From assembly GCA_016717105.1 (NCBI GenBank), contig JADKGF010000007.1, forward strand, positions 1 to 64,000: a DNA stretch of 64,000 nucleotides, in the 5' to 3' direction. The notes under the pieces are model-generated. The model ran no database searches, had not been told where the DNA came from, and was given only the letters and a program-made list of their open reading frames with translations. This document shows, piece after piece, positions 40,297 to 50,229 of this stretch (within the stretch, counting starts at the first letter, position 1; the number at the start of each line of letters is the position of its first letter). The translations under genes and the position numbers were made by a program. Source of the DNA: Saprospiraceae bacterium. GTDB lineage: Bacteria; Bacteroidota; Bacteroidia; Chitinophagales; Saprospiraceae.

Positions 40297-42260
40297 ATGA
40301 AGCTTTCGTTCTACATGTTCATTTTGATTTTGTTATCCTGCTCATTTGCACAAAAGATAAAGGATAGTGAAATGGCTTTTGAAAGGAAACAGTATGCCGT
40401 TGCAATCGATTTTGTGGCTAATGAATATCCAAAGGCTAAATCTGACCTCCAAAAAGGGAGAAAAGCTTGGATAGCGGGTCAGTCAAATATAAAATTACTT
40501 GAATATAATGAAGCCGAGAGTTGGCTGCAAAAGTCTGTCAATCATGGATATGGCCCTGATGCGATAATGGCTTTGGCAAGAATTCAGAAAATAAATGAAA
40601 AATATCAAGCAGCTATAGAATCATTTAAGAAATTAACGGATAATCCGGCGTTAAGACAAGAAGCAGAACGAGAGATATTAATGTGCAAACAAGCTGAAAG
40701 CTATAAAGCTATGACGCCTGAATACCGAGTAGAACGGATTTTAGAGAACTCATCTGTTGCTGACTATGGTCCTAGCTTATATGAAAATCAGTTTTTGGTA
40801 TTTACATCAGAAAGAAAAGACGCGACAGGAAGTGATATTTATAAATGGACAGGAGAGCGATTTAGTGATCTATATATCATGCAAAAATCTGGTACAGGAG
40901 AAGTGCTGAAATTTGACTCAGCAATAAATACTAGCGATAATGAAGGCACACCTTGGTTTTCACGTGATATGCAAGTGTTATATTTTACCCGATGTGTAAA
41001 TTCAGGTTCAGGAGATGACTACTGTAAATTAATGATATCAAGACGTACTGATGGTATCTGGGAAGAACCAGAAGAATTACCCTTTATAAAAGACAAAATA
41101 AATTATGGGCAGCCTACGCTTATCGAAAATGATAGTGTTTTAGTGTTTTCGGCGGATATAGAGCAACCAGGTGGTACGAGGGATTTATATTATGCAGTAT
41201 TGTCTCCTGACGGATCATGGAGCGCCCCAGAGAAATTACCTGCGACCATCAATAGCATAGGGAATGAAAAATTCCCTACTGGTGACAAAGATACCTTGTA
41301 TTTTTCGTCGGATCACTGGCCGGGAATGGGTGGATTTGATATTTTTAAAACATATCTACGAAAGGACGGTACCTGGACAATTCCTTTCAATCTGGGTTCA
41401 CCCATCAATAGTGGCGGCGATGATTTTTCATTTATTGTCGATTACAATGCCAAGTTCGGAGCAAACATCAAGCAACAAGGATATTTTTCATCTTCCAGAT
41501 CTGGCTCCGGTAAGGATGATATTTTTAAATTTTATAAATTAGATCTGCCTAAAGAAAAAACTGACACCTTAGAAAAACTAAAAATTTGTTTTTGACGGTG
41601 ATGACAAGAAAAAATATGTTTAATATACAGGATGATCCAAATTCTGGTATCAAGAGTAAAGCACCACTGGGTCAAAGTCTAATCAAAATTACCGATGAAA
41701 ATGGTACTAAAATCAAAGATGGCTATTCTGACAATAATGGCTTTTTCTATTGTGAAATTCCGATTGGTAAAAACTTAACTATTCTTGGCGCAAAATTGGA
41801 ATATCTAAATGCCACTATAGAAATTCAAACAAATAATATTCGGTTTGCAGAGAAGGAATTTTCTAAAACAATCAATACAGAATTGATCCTAGATAAAATA
41901 TATACAGACAGAGAAATAAACTTGGAAAACATATATTATGACTATGATAAATGGGATATTCGCCCTGAAGCTAAACCGACACTTGATCAATTGGCAAAAA
42001 TATTGAATGACAATCCACAGATAGAAATCCAACTATCGAGCCATACAGACTGTCGAGGCGAAGAATTGTATAATACAGAATTGTCACAAAAAAGAGCACA
42101 AGCTGCTATCGATTATCTTATTGCAGAAGGTATTGACAGTCGCCGATTAATTGCAAAAGGTTTTGGCGAAACGCAACCTGTTGTGGCTTGTCCATGCGAT
42201 CAATGTACGGATGCCCAACACCAAACGAATAGGAGAACAACATTTAAGGTTCTGAAATAG
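40297..42260 (+). CDS. PorE-like T9SS protein: TPR, PD40 propeller, CRD, OmpA (two frameshifts)
   Basis: The corrected protein is about 653 aa. A signal peptide (ILLSCSFAQ) is followed by TPR-like repeats (about 20-140). A WD40/PD40 propeller follows at about 150-420 (DNEGTPWFSRDMQVLYFTRC, DTLYFSSDHWPGMGGFDIF). Next are a carboxypeptidase-regulatory-like domain (LIKITDENGTKIKDGYSDNNGFFYC) and a C-terminal OmpA domain (IYYDYDKWDIRPEAKPTLDQLA ... LSSHTDCRGEELYN). This order matches PorE, the peptidoglycan-linked T9SS component. Frames break at 41585-41587 and 41619-41621; one extra T at each site restores KIVFDGDDKKKYV-NIQDDP. Confidence 0.8.
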
Positions 42261-42286
42261 CAGACTGACTATTAACTAAATTTCAC

Positions 42287-43501
42287 TTATATTCCCATTT
42301 CTATCTGGAATCTCAGGTAAAAATTATCTTTTACAGAAAGAGTTTGATTGTCTTTAAAGCGATCATAAGCTGCTTCAAATTGCAACTTGAAGGCATGCTC
42401 CCAGATATAATTTGTCAAGCCCAAAATATACTGCTGTTGATTAGGGTAAGATGCTGCAATCTGTTTGTGCGCATGTTGAACTGAGTATCGGCCTATTAAT
42501 TCCCACTTATCAGAAATGAAATAACTACTCTGCACATCGACGCCCTGGCCCTTATAAACTATGACCTGATCGCCATCAGAATTTGATGTAAATGGATTAT
42601 CTACATTTCTATTCATATAACTGGCAGACAAGGCAAATCCTTGGTACTTTAGTAAACCATCTACGAGAATTGATTTTAAATTTCTGGATTCATACAATAA
42701 ATCGCCCAATTGCCCAGATTGTCTTTTTGCTTTATGGTTAAAATGGTATGCAGCAGAGAGCATTACCTTTGGTGTTTTTTCTCTGATCAGATCACCTTCA
42801 AAATAAACTCCATCTTTCTCAAATTTGCCCAAAGGTAACAATTCAAGCTTTGCCGTGTAAGCCAAGCCGTTATCAGGAGATTTGGTAAAGTTTCGCCCAT
42901 CTCCAGTTGTGATTGATGTTTTTACATTCCAAGAAAACTTGTCTCTCACTTCATTGATATGATTGATAAAAAATCCAAAGTCCCGATCTATATTAAATCT
43001 CGAATTATTGATAGTCCTATCAGATAGTTGCAACGCACCACTTGAATTTACACGCTGTCTATTACCTGGAAGTTTGGTTTGTCCAAAACCTACATTCCAG
43101 TTATTATTTATCTTATAAAATCCTACAGCATCACGTATGATATTGAGATTGCTACCTTCTTCTATCTCTCCTACATCTCCTGGTGCAAAGGATAATTGAA
43201 GCAAATAAATAAACCTTGGATCACCTAGATATCCGTCAAATCTCAAGCGAAGGCGTCTGATCTGCCCGTCAAATGCATCATCTTTTCCTTCATTATGGAT
43301 GTATGAAAATCTGTTTTGTATTCTGAATCGAATATTAAACTGGAATAAGCTGTCTGAAGATGTGATACCTACACCTTTGCCAAAATTGTAATAAGGCAAA
43401 TTGTGCACGTGCAAAGCGCCATTATCTTGTGCAAATGTTGTATTCATGAAGCCAGATAATAAGATTATCTGAACAAGAATTGTAATAATGCGTGTATTCA
43501 T
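42287..43501 (-). CDS. Phosphate-selective porin O/P-like protein
   Basis: The 404-aa protein has a signal peptide (SGFMNTTFAQ). The OprO/P-family opening follows (GKGVGITSSDSLFQFNIRFRIQNRF ... RRLRLRFDGYLGDPRFIYLLQLSF) with VGFGQTKLPGNRQR and a barrel to the C-terminus (NFYLRFQIEMGI). Substrate specificity is not shown by the sequence. Convergent with the PorE-like gene. Confidence 0.8.
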   Translation of the reverse strand: MNTRIITILVQIILLSGFMNTTFAQDNGALHVHNLPYYNFGKGVGITSSDSLFQFNIRFRIQNRFSYIHNEGKDDAFDGQIRRLRLRFDGYLGDPRFIYLLQLSFAPGDVGEIEEGSNLNIIRDAVGFYKINNNWNVGFGQTKLPGNRQRVNSSGALQLSDRTINNSRFNIDRDFGFFINHINEVRDKFSWNVKTSITTGDGRNFTKSPDNGLAYTAKLELLPLGKFEKDGVYFEGDLIREKTPKVMLSAAYHFNHKAKRQSGQLGDLLYESRNLKSILVDGLLKYQGFALSASYMNRNVDNPFTSNSDGDQVIVYKGQGVDVQSSYFISDKWELIGRYSVQHAHKQIAASYPNQQQYILGLTNYIWEHAFKLQFEAAYDRFKDNQTLSVKDNFYLRFQIEMGI

Positions 43502-43519
43502 TGGAATATGGTGTTTAGA

Positions 43520-45466
43520 TTAATCTTTCAGAAGCCATCGGAATCCCATCCTGAATTTAGGATCAAATTGTGGATGATTTACAATGTCAAAGTTATAATC
43601 ATTTCTGAAATATTGGCTAAAATTTTCCATAATAAACATTGCTCTGAAACTTGATATTCTGACGGAGATAAAAAGATTAGAAGCTGGATAAAAGGGAAGA
43701 GAAGTATCGGTTTGATTAAAACTGCCAAAAAGAGGCTGAAAGAAGGCACCTGAATATGCAGGTATAAATCGTGCATCAAGTCCAAGATTGAACTCAAGCG
43801 CCTTTCGGAATAGTGCACCTTGGATGTAGAACTGATGAGATGAAAAGAATTTCGGAATAGGAAATAAACTATTACTTTGTAGTTGGAGATGTCCTTCGTT
43901 ATCTAAATGAAAACTTCCAAGTCGGATATTTTGGCTCACTCGAAGGTAAGTCATTGAAAAAACGCCATTGTATTGTAAAGCCTTGCCTGTAGTCGGCCAA
44001 TAGAGCGGCTCGTTAATAACTGTTTGTATTATACTGGCATTGAAATTCAATTTAGGAATATCTAATTCAGCTTGTAGGATTGTACCAAATGGTTTGGAGA
44101 AACTGGTATCATATACATTCAAATAATTGATATTCAATAGGGTAGAGCGATAACTTGGTTCTGTTCTAAATATTCGGATGCCACCTTTTAATGTCGCCAA
44201 AGATGATATTTTGACCTGCATGTCTCCTGAAATATCAAAATTGCCGGCATTTGCCAATAATCCTAATCTACCTTTTGCCTTGATTTCAAAAGCTTTAAAC
44301 AAAGGAACAATACCGTCGAATGTCAAAGTAATATCTGAACGCTTGATAAAAGTCGGATCATCCTTGATGTGGAAATAATCGTAAACTATACCTGCTCTAC
44401 CGCTGATTCCTTTGATCTTTTCACCATGTAAATAGAAGCCATCAGATACATGCTGTACATTTGTGTAGCGACGAATACCTCGTGTATCATTGGCCAATCC
44501 GTGGTAAAATGTGGTATTGATGCTGTCTGGCACATTAGTGTCATAAAATTTATAATAAGAAGGGACATACTGCAGATCGTTTCTGACATAAAGTCTCCAA
44601 CTTTTATTGGATGGTGGATTTAGTTTATAATATTGCACCAACGAAAAACTTCTCTCTTGTTGTCTGGTAGCCGCACTTTCCAAAATGACGGGTATATTTC
44701 GCTTAAATTCTAGACTAAGCAGTGAATCATATTTAATGCCGCCAGAATGAGATTCAGCATTGGCATTATGGGTGAAAAGCAAGATCGCATTGTATCTATC
44801 TTTGGGACTTTGATATCTCAAGCCGAGTCCTAGTGAAGTGCTTTTTGTGTCCTGACTATTGTAAAATCCCTTTTGACTGATCCTACGGTAATTAAGGCTG
44901 AATGACAAACCATTGGTGAAGTTTCTTGAAAAATCTGAACCGACATAGATGTTGTCTTGCCCACCCATTTGACTAAAGTACAAGTCTGAAATAGGCCTAT
45001 TCTGCTCATAAAATCTAAAGTTTTCTGGCCTTATGTGATAATATTGATATTGTGTGTATCCAGCGTTGAATCCGTATTTTATCTCAGGCTGAAAGATAAG
45101 GCTCTGTACTGCTGAACCAAGATTGCCAGTGTTCACATATTGACCATTTTTTGACAAACCATATTGACGAAGGAAATTCATATCAGCCAGACTGTCTGCA
45201 TTGTCTATGACGTGATAAATATCATCAATAAAAAAGTATTTGTAAACTGTACTATCTAAACCATTTTCATCATCTTGTGTAGTACCGTACTGATTGTTTT
45301 TGAGTTGATTTAGTTTTTCTTGTGGTATATTGCCGCCTGAGCCCACACCACTTGGTTTTTGTCCATAAACCTGCAATGTACACAATATCAATATCTTGCA
45401 TAAAAATACGCAGGATCTGACCCGATAGAATCGTTCAAAATATCGTAATATGATCTCCGTATGCAA
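43520..45466 (-). CDS. Putative porin, large outer membrane barrel
   Basis: The 648-aa protein fits the 'putative porin' family of Bacteroidota. It has an N-terminal signal region (CKILILCTLQVYGQ), a Gly/Asn-rich linker and TVYKYFFIDDIYHVIDNADSLADMNFLRQY. Many barrel strands follow, and the protein ends with FRMGFRWLLKD. The signal core starts late (residue 22), so a shorter start is possible. It sits 18 bases before the OprO/P-like gene, and the two may be co-transcribed. Confidence 0.7.
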   Translation of the reverse strand: MHTEIILRYFERFYRVRSCVFLCKILILCTLQVYGQKPSGVGSGGNIPQEKLNQLKNNQYGTTQDDENGLDSTVYKYFFIDDIYHVIDNADSLADMNFLRQYGLSKNGQYVNTGNLGSAVQSLIFQPEIKYGFNAGYTQYQYYHIRPENFRFYEQNRPISDLYFSQMGGQDNIYVGSDFSRNFTNGLSFSLNYRRISQKGFYNSQDTKSTSLGLGLRYQSPKDRYNAILLFTHNANAESHSGGIKYDSLLSLEFKRNIPVILESAATRQQERSFSLVQYYKLNPPSNKSWRLYVRNDLQYVPSYYKFYDTNVPDSINTTFYHGLANDTRGIRRYTNVQHVSDGFYLHGEKIKGISGRAGIVYDYFHIKDDPTFIKRSDITLTFDGIVPLFKAFEIKAKGRLGLLANAGNFDISGDMQVKISSLATLKGGIRIFRTEPSYRSTLLNINYLNVYDTSFSKPFGTILQAELDIPKLNFNASIIQTVINEPLYWPTTGKALQYNGVFSMTYLRVSQNIRLGSFHLDNEGHLQLQSNSLFPIPKFFSSHQFYIQGALFRKALEFNLGLDARFIPAYSGAFFQPLFGSFNQTDTSLPFYPASNLFISVRISSFRAMFIMENFSQYFRNDYNFDIVNHPQFDPKFRMGFRWLLKD

Positions 45467-45521
45467 TGAAATTATTCTTGTCTGGTTATTAAACGAAATA
45501 TTTAATCAATTTGACATGAAT

Positions 45522-46475
45522 TTATGAAAATAATGAATCAACAAATGCTTTTCTATTGAAAACCTGCAATTGTTCCATGCCTTCACCTACGCCTATATAT
45601 TTAATGGGTATCTTGAATTGGTCCGAAATCCCTAACACTACACCACCTTTGGCGCTACCATCCAATTTGGTAAGTGCAATTGCAGTTACGTTTGTAGCTG
45701 CCGTAAAATGTTTAGCCTGTTCGATTGCGTTTTGACCTGTAGTAGCATCCAAAACTAAAAGTACCTCATGTGGTGCGCCTTCATATTTCTTATCGATAGA
45801 ACGCTTTATTTTGGTAAGTTCGTCCATGAGCTGTATTTTGGTATGGAGTCTTCCTGCTGTATCTATAATAGCCACATCCATATTCGCATTTTGAGCATAC
45901 TGTACGGTTTCATAAGCTACAGCCGCAGGATCTGTATTCATACCTTTGGAGTAAAAGTGTGCTTCGGATCTATCTGCCCAGATTTTCAATTGATCTACGG
46001 CCGCAGCCCTGAATGTATCGCCCGCACCTAAGACTACGCGTTTTCCTAATTTCTTATATTGGTAAGCAATTTTACCTATAGTGGTGGTTTTTCCTACTCC
46101 ATTGACGCCTACCACCATGATGACAAAAGGTGTATGCGTACTGGGAATAGAAAAATCTTCAATGTCCTTGGTATTATTTTCAGCTAAGATATCAGTGATA
46201 ACTCGTTTGAGTATATCGTTCAATTCTGATGTATTCAGATATTTGTCTTCTGATACTTTCTTTTCTAATCTATCAATGATTTTGACAGTTGTCTCCAGCC
46301 CTACATCAGAAGATATTAGGATACGTTCGAGTTCGTCCAAAAAATCGATATCTACTTTGGACTTACCTGCAACAGCTTTGGTGATTTGTGAGAAAAAACT
46401 CTCTTTTGTCTTTTCCAGACCTTTGTTTAGATCTTCTTCTTTGTCCTTGGAAAAAAACTTTTTGAAAAAACTCAT
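45522..46475 (-). CDS. ftsY: Signal recognition particle receptor FtsY
   Basis: This 317-aa SRP GTPase receptor has an NG domain with VVGVNGVGKTTTIGKIA (G1), GDTFRAAAVDQLKIW, IDTAGRLHTKIQLMDEL (G3), LTKLDGSAKGG (G4) and IKYIGVGEGMEQLQVF (G5). The acidic A domain is short, as usual in Bacteroidota. Gene order rpmB-rpmG-DUF4295-ftsY is conserved in the phylum, but a terminator separates ftsY here. Confidence 0.95.
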   Translation of the reverse strand: MSFFKKFFSKDKEEDLNKGLEKTKESFFSQITKAVAGKSKVDIDFLDELERILISSDVGLETTVKIIDRLEKKVSEDKYLNTSELNDILKRVITDILAENNTKDIEDFSIPSTHTPFVIMVVGVNGVGKTTTIGKIAYQYKKLGKRVVLGAGDTFRAAAVDQLKIWADRSEAHFYSKGMNTDPAAVAYETVQYAQNANMDVAIIDTAGRLHTKIQLMDELTKIKRSIDKKYEGAPHEVLLVLDATTGQNAIEQAKHFTAATNVTAIALTKLDGSAKGGVVLGISDQFKIPIKYIGVGEGMEQLQVFNRKAFVDSLFS

Positions 46476-46529
46476 ATGATGATGTATATATTAATCTTAT
46501 ATAAATGTACAATAATAGTACAAAATAAT

Positions 46530-46572
46530 TAAAATACAAAAGGGCTTCTCTTATTAATTAAAGAAAAACCCT
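46530..46572 (-). terminator. Terminator between the DUF4295 gene and ftsY
   Basis: The minus-strand RNA forms a 12-bp stem with U-G wobbles (AGGGTTTTTCTT / AAGAGAAGCCCT), an 8-base loop, and then TTTTGTATTTT. It lies about 30 bases after the DUF4295 stop. Confidence 0.75.
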
Positions 46573-46601
46573 GAGTATAAAATTAAAATCAGAAAACCTG
46601 A

Positions 46602-46778
46602 TTATTTGTTCTCTTCGAAAAACTCCTTAACCTTGTCCTTGTGAATAATGGACTCCTTATAAGAATATTTTCCTGTAACAGGATCTTTAATAGATTTAAC
46701 AACTTTTACGTGATCTCTACCTGAACCCGCGTTTGCAGCTCTCTGAGCGACCCTTGCGTTTTTGGATACTTTAGCCAT
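46602..46778 (-). CDS. DUF4295 small ribosome-operon protein
   Basis: This 58-aa ORF begins MAKVSKNARVAQRAANAGSG and ends KVKEFFEENK. It is Lys/Arg-rich, with VKVVKSIKDPVTGKYSYKE in the middle. This matches the DUF4295 family found next to rpmG in Bacteroidota; its function is unknown. It starts 2 bases after the rpmG stop. Confidence 0.85.
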   Translation of the reverse strand: MAKVSKNARVAQRAANAGSGRDHVKVVKSIKDPVTGKYSYKESIIHKDKVKEFFEENK

Positions 46779-46780
46779 TA

Positions 46781-46969
46781 TTATTTAATTTCTTTGTGAA
46801 GAGTATATTTTTTAAGAACAGGATTATATTTTTTAATCTCCATTCTGTCAGGATTATTTTTCCTGTTTTTTTCTGTGACATATCTAGACATACCTGCCAT
46901 ACCGCTCGCTTTGTGCTCTGTACACTCAAGGATGATCTGAATTCTGTTACCTTTTGCTTTTTTTGCCAT
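46781..46969 (-). CDS. rpmG: 50S ribosomal protein L33
   Basis: The 62-aa protein shows the L33 pattern RIQIILECTEHKASGMAGMSRYVTEKNRKNNPDRMEIKKYNPVLKKYTLHKEIK in separate blocks. Only one Cys remains, so it is the non-zinc form. Part of the rpmB-rpmG-DUF4295 operon. Confidence 0.95.
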   Translation of the reverse strand: MAKKAKGNRIQIILECTEHKASGMAGMSRYVTEKNRKNNPDRMEIKKYNPVLKKYTLHKEIK

Positions 46970-46997
46970 TTTAAATATAATTTATAGGATACTTCTA

Positions 46998-47246
46998 TTA
47001 AATTTTTACGCCTGTGTTTACTCCTGAATATTTCAATTCCTTAAGATATGCATGAAGACCTTTTTTATCAATGGTACGCAATGCAGTGGAACAAACTTTC
47101 AAAGTAACCCATTCACCTGTTTCAGGCATAAAAAAACGCTTTTTAAACAGATTAGGCAAAAAACGCCTGTTTGTCTTCACGTTTGAATGTGACACTTTGT
47201 GACCTTTCATCGGTCTCTTACCTGTTAATTGGCAAACTCTTGACAT
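46998..47246 (-). CDS. rpmB: 50S ribosomal protein L28
   Basis: The 82-aa protein starts at 47246 (MSRVCQLTGKRP); a 10-residue upstream extension is not part of the family. It continues HSNVKTNRRFLPNLFKKRF and ends KYSGVNTGVKI. Follows tRNA-Arg on the same strand. Confidence 0.95.
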   Translation of the reverse strand: MSRVCQLTGKRPMKGHKVSHSNVKTNRRFLPNLFKKRFFMPETGEWVTLKVCSTALRTIDKKGLHAYLKELKYSGVNTGVKI

Positions 47247-47310
47247 TTTGCATTTGTTTTTAAAATTAATATTCACGAAGAAATTATTCTCCGTCTTTTA
47301 CTCTTTTTTG

Positions 47311-47384
47311 TGACTCCGGAAGGATTCGAACCTTCAACCGCCTGATTCGTAGTCAGGTACTCTATCCAGTTGAGCTACGGGGCC
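47311..47384 (-). tRNA. tRNA-Arg(ACG)
   Basis: The 74-base cloverleaf has acceptor GGCCCCG/CGGAGTC, D-stem GCTC/GAGT, anticodon stem CCTGA/TCAGG with loop CTACGAA (anticodon ACG) and T-stem GAAGG/CCTTC with loop TTCGAAT. The acceptor has one C-A mismatch (position 4-69) and one G-U. No CCA is encoded; discriminator A is followed by CAAA. It leads the rpmB operon. Confidence 0.95.
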
Positions 47385-47473
47385 AATCGGGTCCTAATTC
47401 CGTATATCATTATAAATCAATGACTTATACGTCACTAAATCAGCAAAGCTTTTTTGCTTTTTTATTCAGGCTG

Positions 47474-47505
47474 CAAAGATAAAGTATTTATTTATTTTTA
47501 CAAAA
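47474..47505 (-). promoter_or_regulatory. Canonical promoter of the tRNA-Arg/rpmB/rpmG operon
   Basis: On the minus strand TTTTG (47501-47505) is followed after 19 bases by TATCTTTG (47474-47481), the textbook Bacteroidetes -33/-7 spacing. It lies about 90 bases upstream of the tRNA. Best promoter in the window. Confidence 0.8.
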
Positions 47506-47570
47506 GTTTTTTGCTAAATAAATATATATTTTTTTCGTATATGAAAAAATGTATAGTTTCACATCCTTTT

Positions 47571-48646
47571 TTAAAACCAGCCTTTACGTCTAAACCCTAT
47601 TATGAGACCTATAGCTATCGACAACATGAAAGCCCAGACCAAATAATAACCATAAGGCCATTCTAATTCGGGCATAACTCTAAAATTCATACCATAAACT
47701 CCTACAATAAAGGTAAGTGGGATAAATAAGGTCGAAATGATGGTTCGTGTTTTCATTACTAAATTCATCTCATGACTGACTGTATTGAAGTATAAATCTT
47801 TCAAACCAACAGTGATGTCTCGATAGGTCTCTATATTTTCGAGTATCTGTATTGAGTGATCCAATACATCTTTAAAGTATCTTTTTGAACTCTCATCCAA
47901 CAGTTCATGATCGGTGGTGACCAATTTGTTAAGAAGATCGCGCATTGGATATATATTTCTTCTCATCAGATTAATAGCCGCTTTTGACGCTTGAATCTTT
48001 TGCAACATATTTTTATTACTAGTGGATGACATTGCTGATTCCATATCTTCAATAAAATCGCCCAATTTTTCCAATATATCAAAATATGAATCGACCGTAA
48101 CATCCAATATTCTATAAAAAAGATAATCAAGTCCTTTTCCTCTGATCGTCGAAGTTGATGTGCTTAGTCTGCTTCTTAATACATCAAAATTATCTCCTAT
48201 CTTTTCCTGAAAGGTGATGATTGCATTTTTAGTTAGAACTAGAGAAATTTGTTCTTCTTCAATTTCGAATAATTGTTCATTCCATTCTAAACTTTTGAAT
48301 GTCAGATATATATAACTATTCTCTTCTTCTATTTTTGTACGCTGAAATACATTTAAGATGTCTTCTTGGTATAGTGGATCCAAACTGTATTTTTCAGAAA
48401 TTTGTTTAACAACTTCCACATCATTGATACCATTGACATTGATCCACAGCTTTTATCTTCGGGTAAGGCAAGCACACCTTGTACATCTGTTATGATTTTT
48501 TCACAAGTAGCCACATCAAATTGAAAAACCTCTATAATAGGTGCTTCTGTAATGTTTTTCCTGTATAAACATGGCTACCTGGTGGTAAACCTGTTTTACT
48601 TTTGCGTTTATGCACTTTCTTACCGAGATTGGAATTTATTTGCCAT
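47571..48646 (-). CDS. corA: CorA-family Mg/Co channel (about three frameshifts at the 5' end)
   Basis: The C-terminal two helices carry the signature VYGMNF (GMN). The long cytoplasmic stalk (ENIETYRDITVGLKDLYFNTVSHEMNLVMKTRTIIST) is intact from 48419 down. Upstream the N-terminal domain is readable only across three shifts: near 48622 (LGKKVHKRKSKTGLPPGSHVYTG), near 48556 (NITEAPIIEVFQFDVATCEKI) and near 48450 (LWINVNGINDVEVVKQ). ATG at 48646. It forms a pentameric inner-membrane channel. Its start lies 2 bases after the DUF5683 stop, in the par operon. Confidence 0.82.
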
Positions 48647-48648
48647 AA

Positions 48649-49294
48649 TCAATAGCTTGTAAACATAGGATTTGGTCTTGTTTTTTCAGCTTTAACCAGA
48701 TTTATCTTTATTCCAGCTGAAATGGTTGTACTTATATTCGTGCTGGCATCAGGCGTGATCACTGGTGTGAAGCTCAAATCAGGACTAATATCGAAATCCA
48801 TTAAATGCCGATCTACATATGCATCTATTACCGTCATTAGATGTCCACCTATAAGCCAAAGCCAAGCATACTCACTCCATTTACGGTAATAATCACGCTT
48901 TTCTTTTAGGAATTTCGTATTGGATGCATCTGGATGTGCCTTCAATTCAGATTCGTAAAGCAATTTGGTTTCTTTATACAGAGACCTATTATGGATAAGC
49001 ACATATGTCAATCCTCCGTCTATGCCCAAAGCCAATGGTACTTTCCACCATCGTTTATTATATATTTGCCCACCTGATGGGATAAGTAATGAATATAAGG
49101 CCGCTTTGCCCGGCTTTCCTTTAAAAAGGGACAAAAAGCCATTTTTTGACAATAGTTGTATCATTTTCATCAATTGTCGTATCGATCTGAATTGGTCTTC
49201 CAAACTGGTCAAGCCCATTATTATTGACCTGGCTTATTAGCTGGACACTAAACAAGCACAGTACAAAAACACATATGATACTTGATAATTTCAT
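48649..49294 (-). CDS. DUF5683 membrane protein (one frameshift)
   Basis: The conserved core is GKAALYSLLIPSGGQIYNKRWWKVPL ... WLWLIGGHLMTVIDAYVD, with hydrophobic segments. The true start is the ATG at 49294 with a signal peptide (IICVFVLCLFSVQLISQ) followed by LDQFGRPIQIDTTIDEND. One extra A in the A6 run (T6 at 49142-49147 on the plus strand) breaks the frame. The family commonly follows parAB in Bacteroidota; its function is unknown. Confidence 0.78.
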
Positions 49295-49321
49295 GTATTG
49301 ATCGTTATTGACAAGTAAGTT

Positions 49322-50224
49322 TTATTGATCTTGTATCATGATGCCCATGATGTGGTTTAGTTCTTCATCTGATGCAAAATGCATAGTGATGGAGCCTTTA
49401 CCTGATTGAGCCCGATTGATTTCCACTTTAGTGCCCAAATGCTGACTGAGACGATCTTTTATTTTTTGAATTTCGCCTGAGATACTTGATGGGATAGTAT
49501 TGGGTTTATTAATGTTTTGTTTTGGGGTATTGAATGATCTGATCAATAATTCCAATGCTCTAACGGAAAGCTGTTGGTTGGTGGCGTCATTGTGCAGTTT
49601 CATCTGCAATGCAAGGTTATCAATTCCAGCTAATGCCCTAGCATGGCCCATTGTGAGCTGACCATCTTTGATTGAAGACTGTATTTGAGCAGGTAGTTTT
49701 AACAATCTAACGTAATTGGTCACGGTTGATCGGTCTTTACCTACACGCTCTGATAAAGCTTCATGAGTCAAGTGACATTCGTCCATCAGGCGCTGGTATG
49801 AGATGGCAATTTCCAATGCATTAAGGTCTGCTCGTTGGATGTTTTCTACCAAAGCCATTTCGAGCATTTCCTGGTCATTGGCCACTCTGATATAAGCGGG
49901 CACTTCTTTCAAACCAGCCATTTTAGATGCTCGGAGTCTTCTTTCACCTGAGATCAACTGATATTTATTGCCACCTAGTGCTCGTACTGTAATCGGTTGG
50001 ATCAATCCTGAAGTCTTAATTGACTTGGCCAAATCCATGAGTTGGTCGGTGTCAAATTCACTTCTGGGTTGAAACGGATTTACCTCTATCTGCTCAGGAC
50101 TTATCAGTGCGATTGAATTGGTCAATTCTTTCACGAGCTGACTTCGTTCCGTTGGGTTATTGGTTTTTTCTATATTGGAAAGCAGTGACCGCAATCCCTT
50201 AGATACTTCGGATTTCTTATTCAT
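49322..50224 (-). CDS. parB: ParB chromosome-partitioning protein
   Basis: The 300-aa CTPase/DNA clamp loads at parS. The N-terminal ParB/Srx domain contains NPFQPRSEFD, the GERRLRASKMAGL box and LVENIQRADLNALEIA. The HTH (LTHEALSERVGKDRSTVTNYVRLLKLP) and a C-terminal dimer domain follow. A parS palindrome was not seen in the window. Operon with parA, 5 bases apart. Confidence 0.95.
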   Translation of the reverse strand: MNKKSEVSKGLRSLLSNIEKTNNPTERSQLVKELTNSIALISPEQIEVNPFQPRSEFDTDQLMDLAKSIKTSGLIQPITVRALGGNKYQLISGERRLRASKMAGLKEVPAYIRVANDQEMLEMALVENIQRADLNALEIAISYQRLMDECHLTHEALSERVGKDRSTVTNYVRLLKLPAQIQSSIKDGQLTMGHARALAGIDNLALQMKLHNDATNQQLSVRALELLIRSFNTPKQNINKPNTIPSSISGEIQKIKDRLSQHLGTKVEINRAQSGKGSITMHFASDEELNHIMGIMIQDQ

Positions 50225-50229
50225 GTCTG

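Noticed and set aside
46506..46522. Small inverted repeat TGTAC...GTACA upstream of ftsY
   Set aside because: Only 5-bp arms in very AT-rich DNA; expected by chance.
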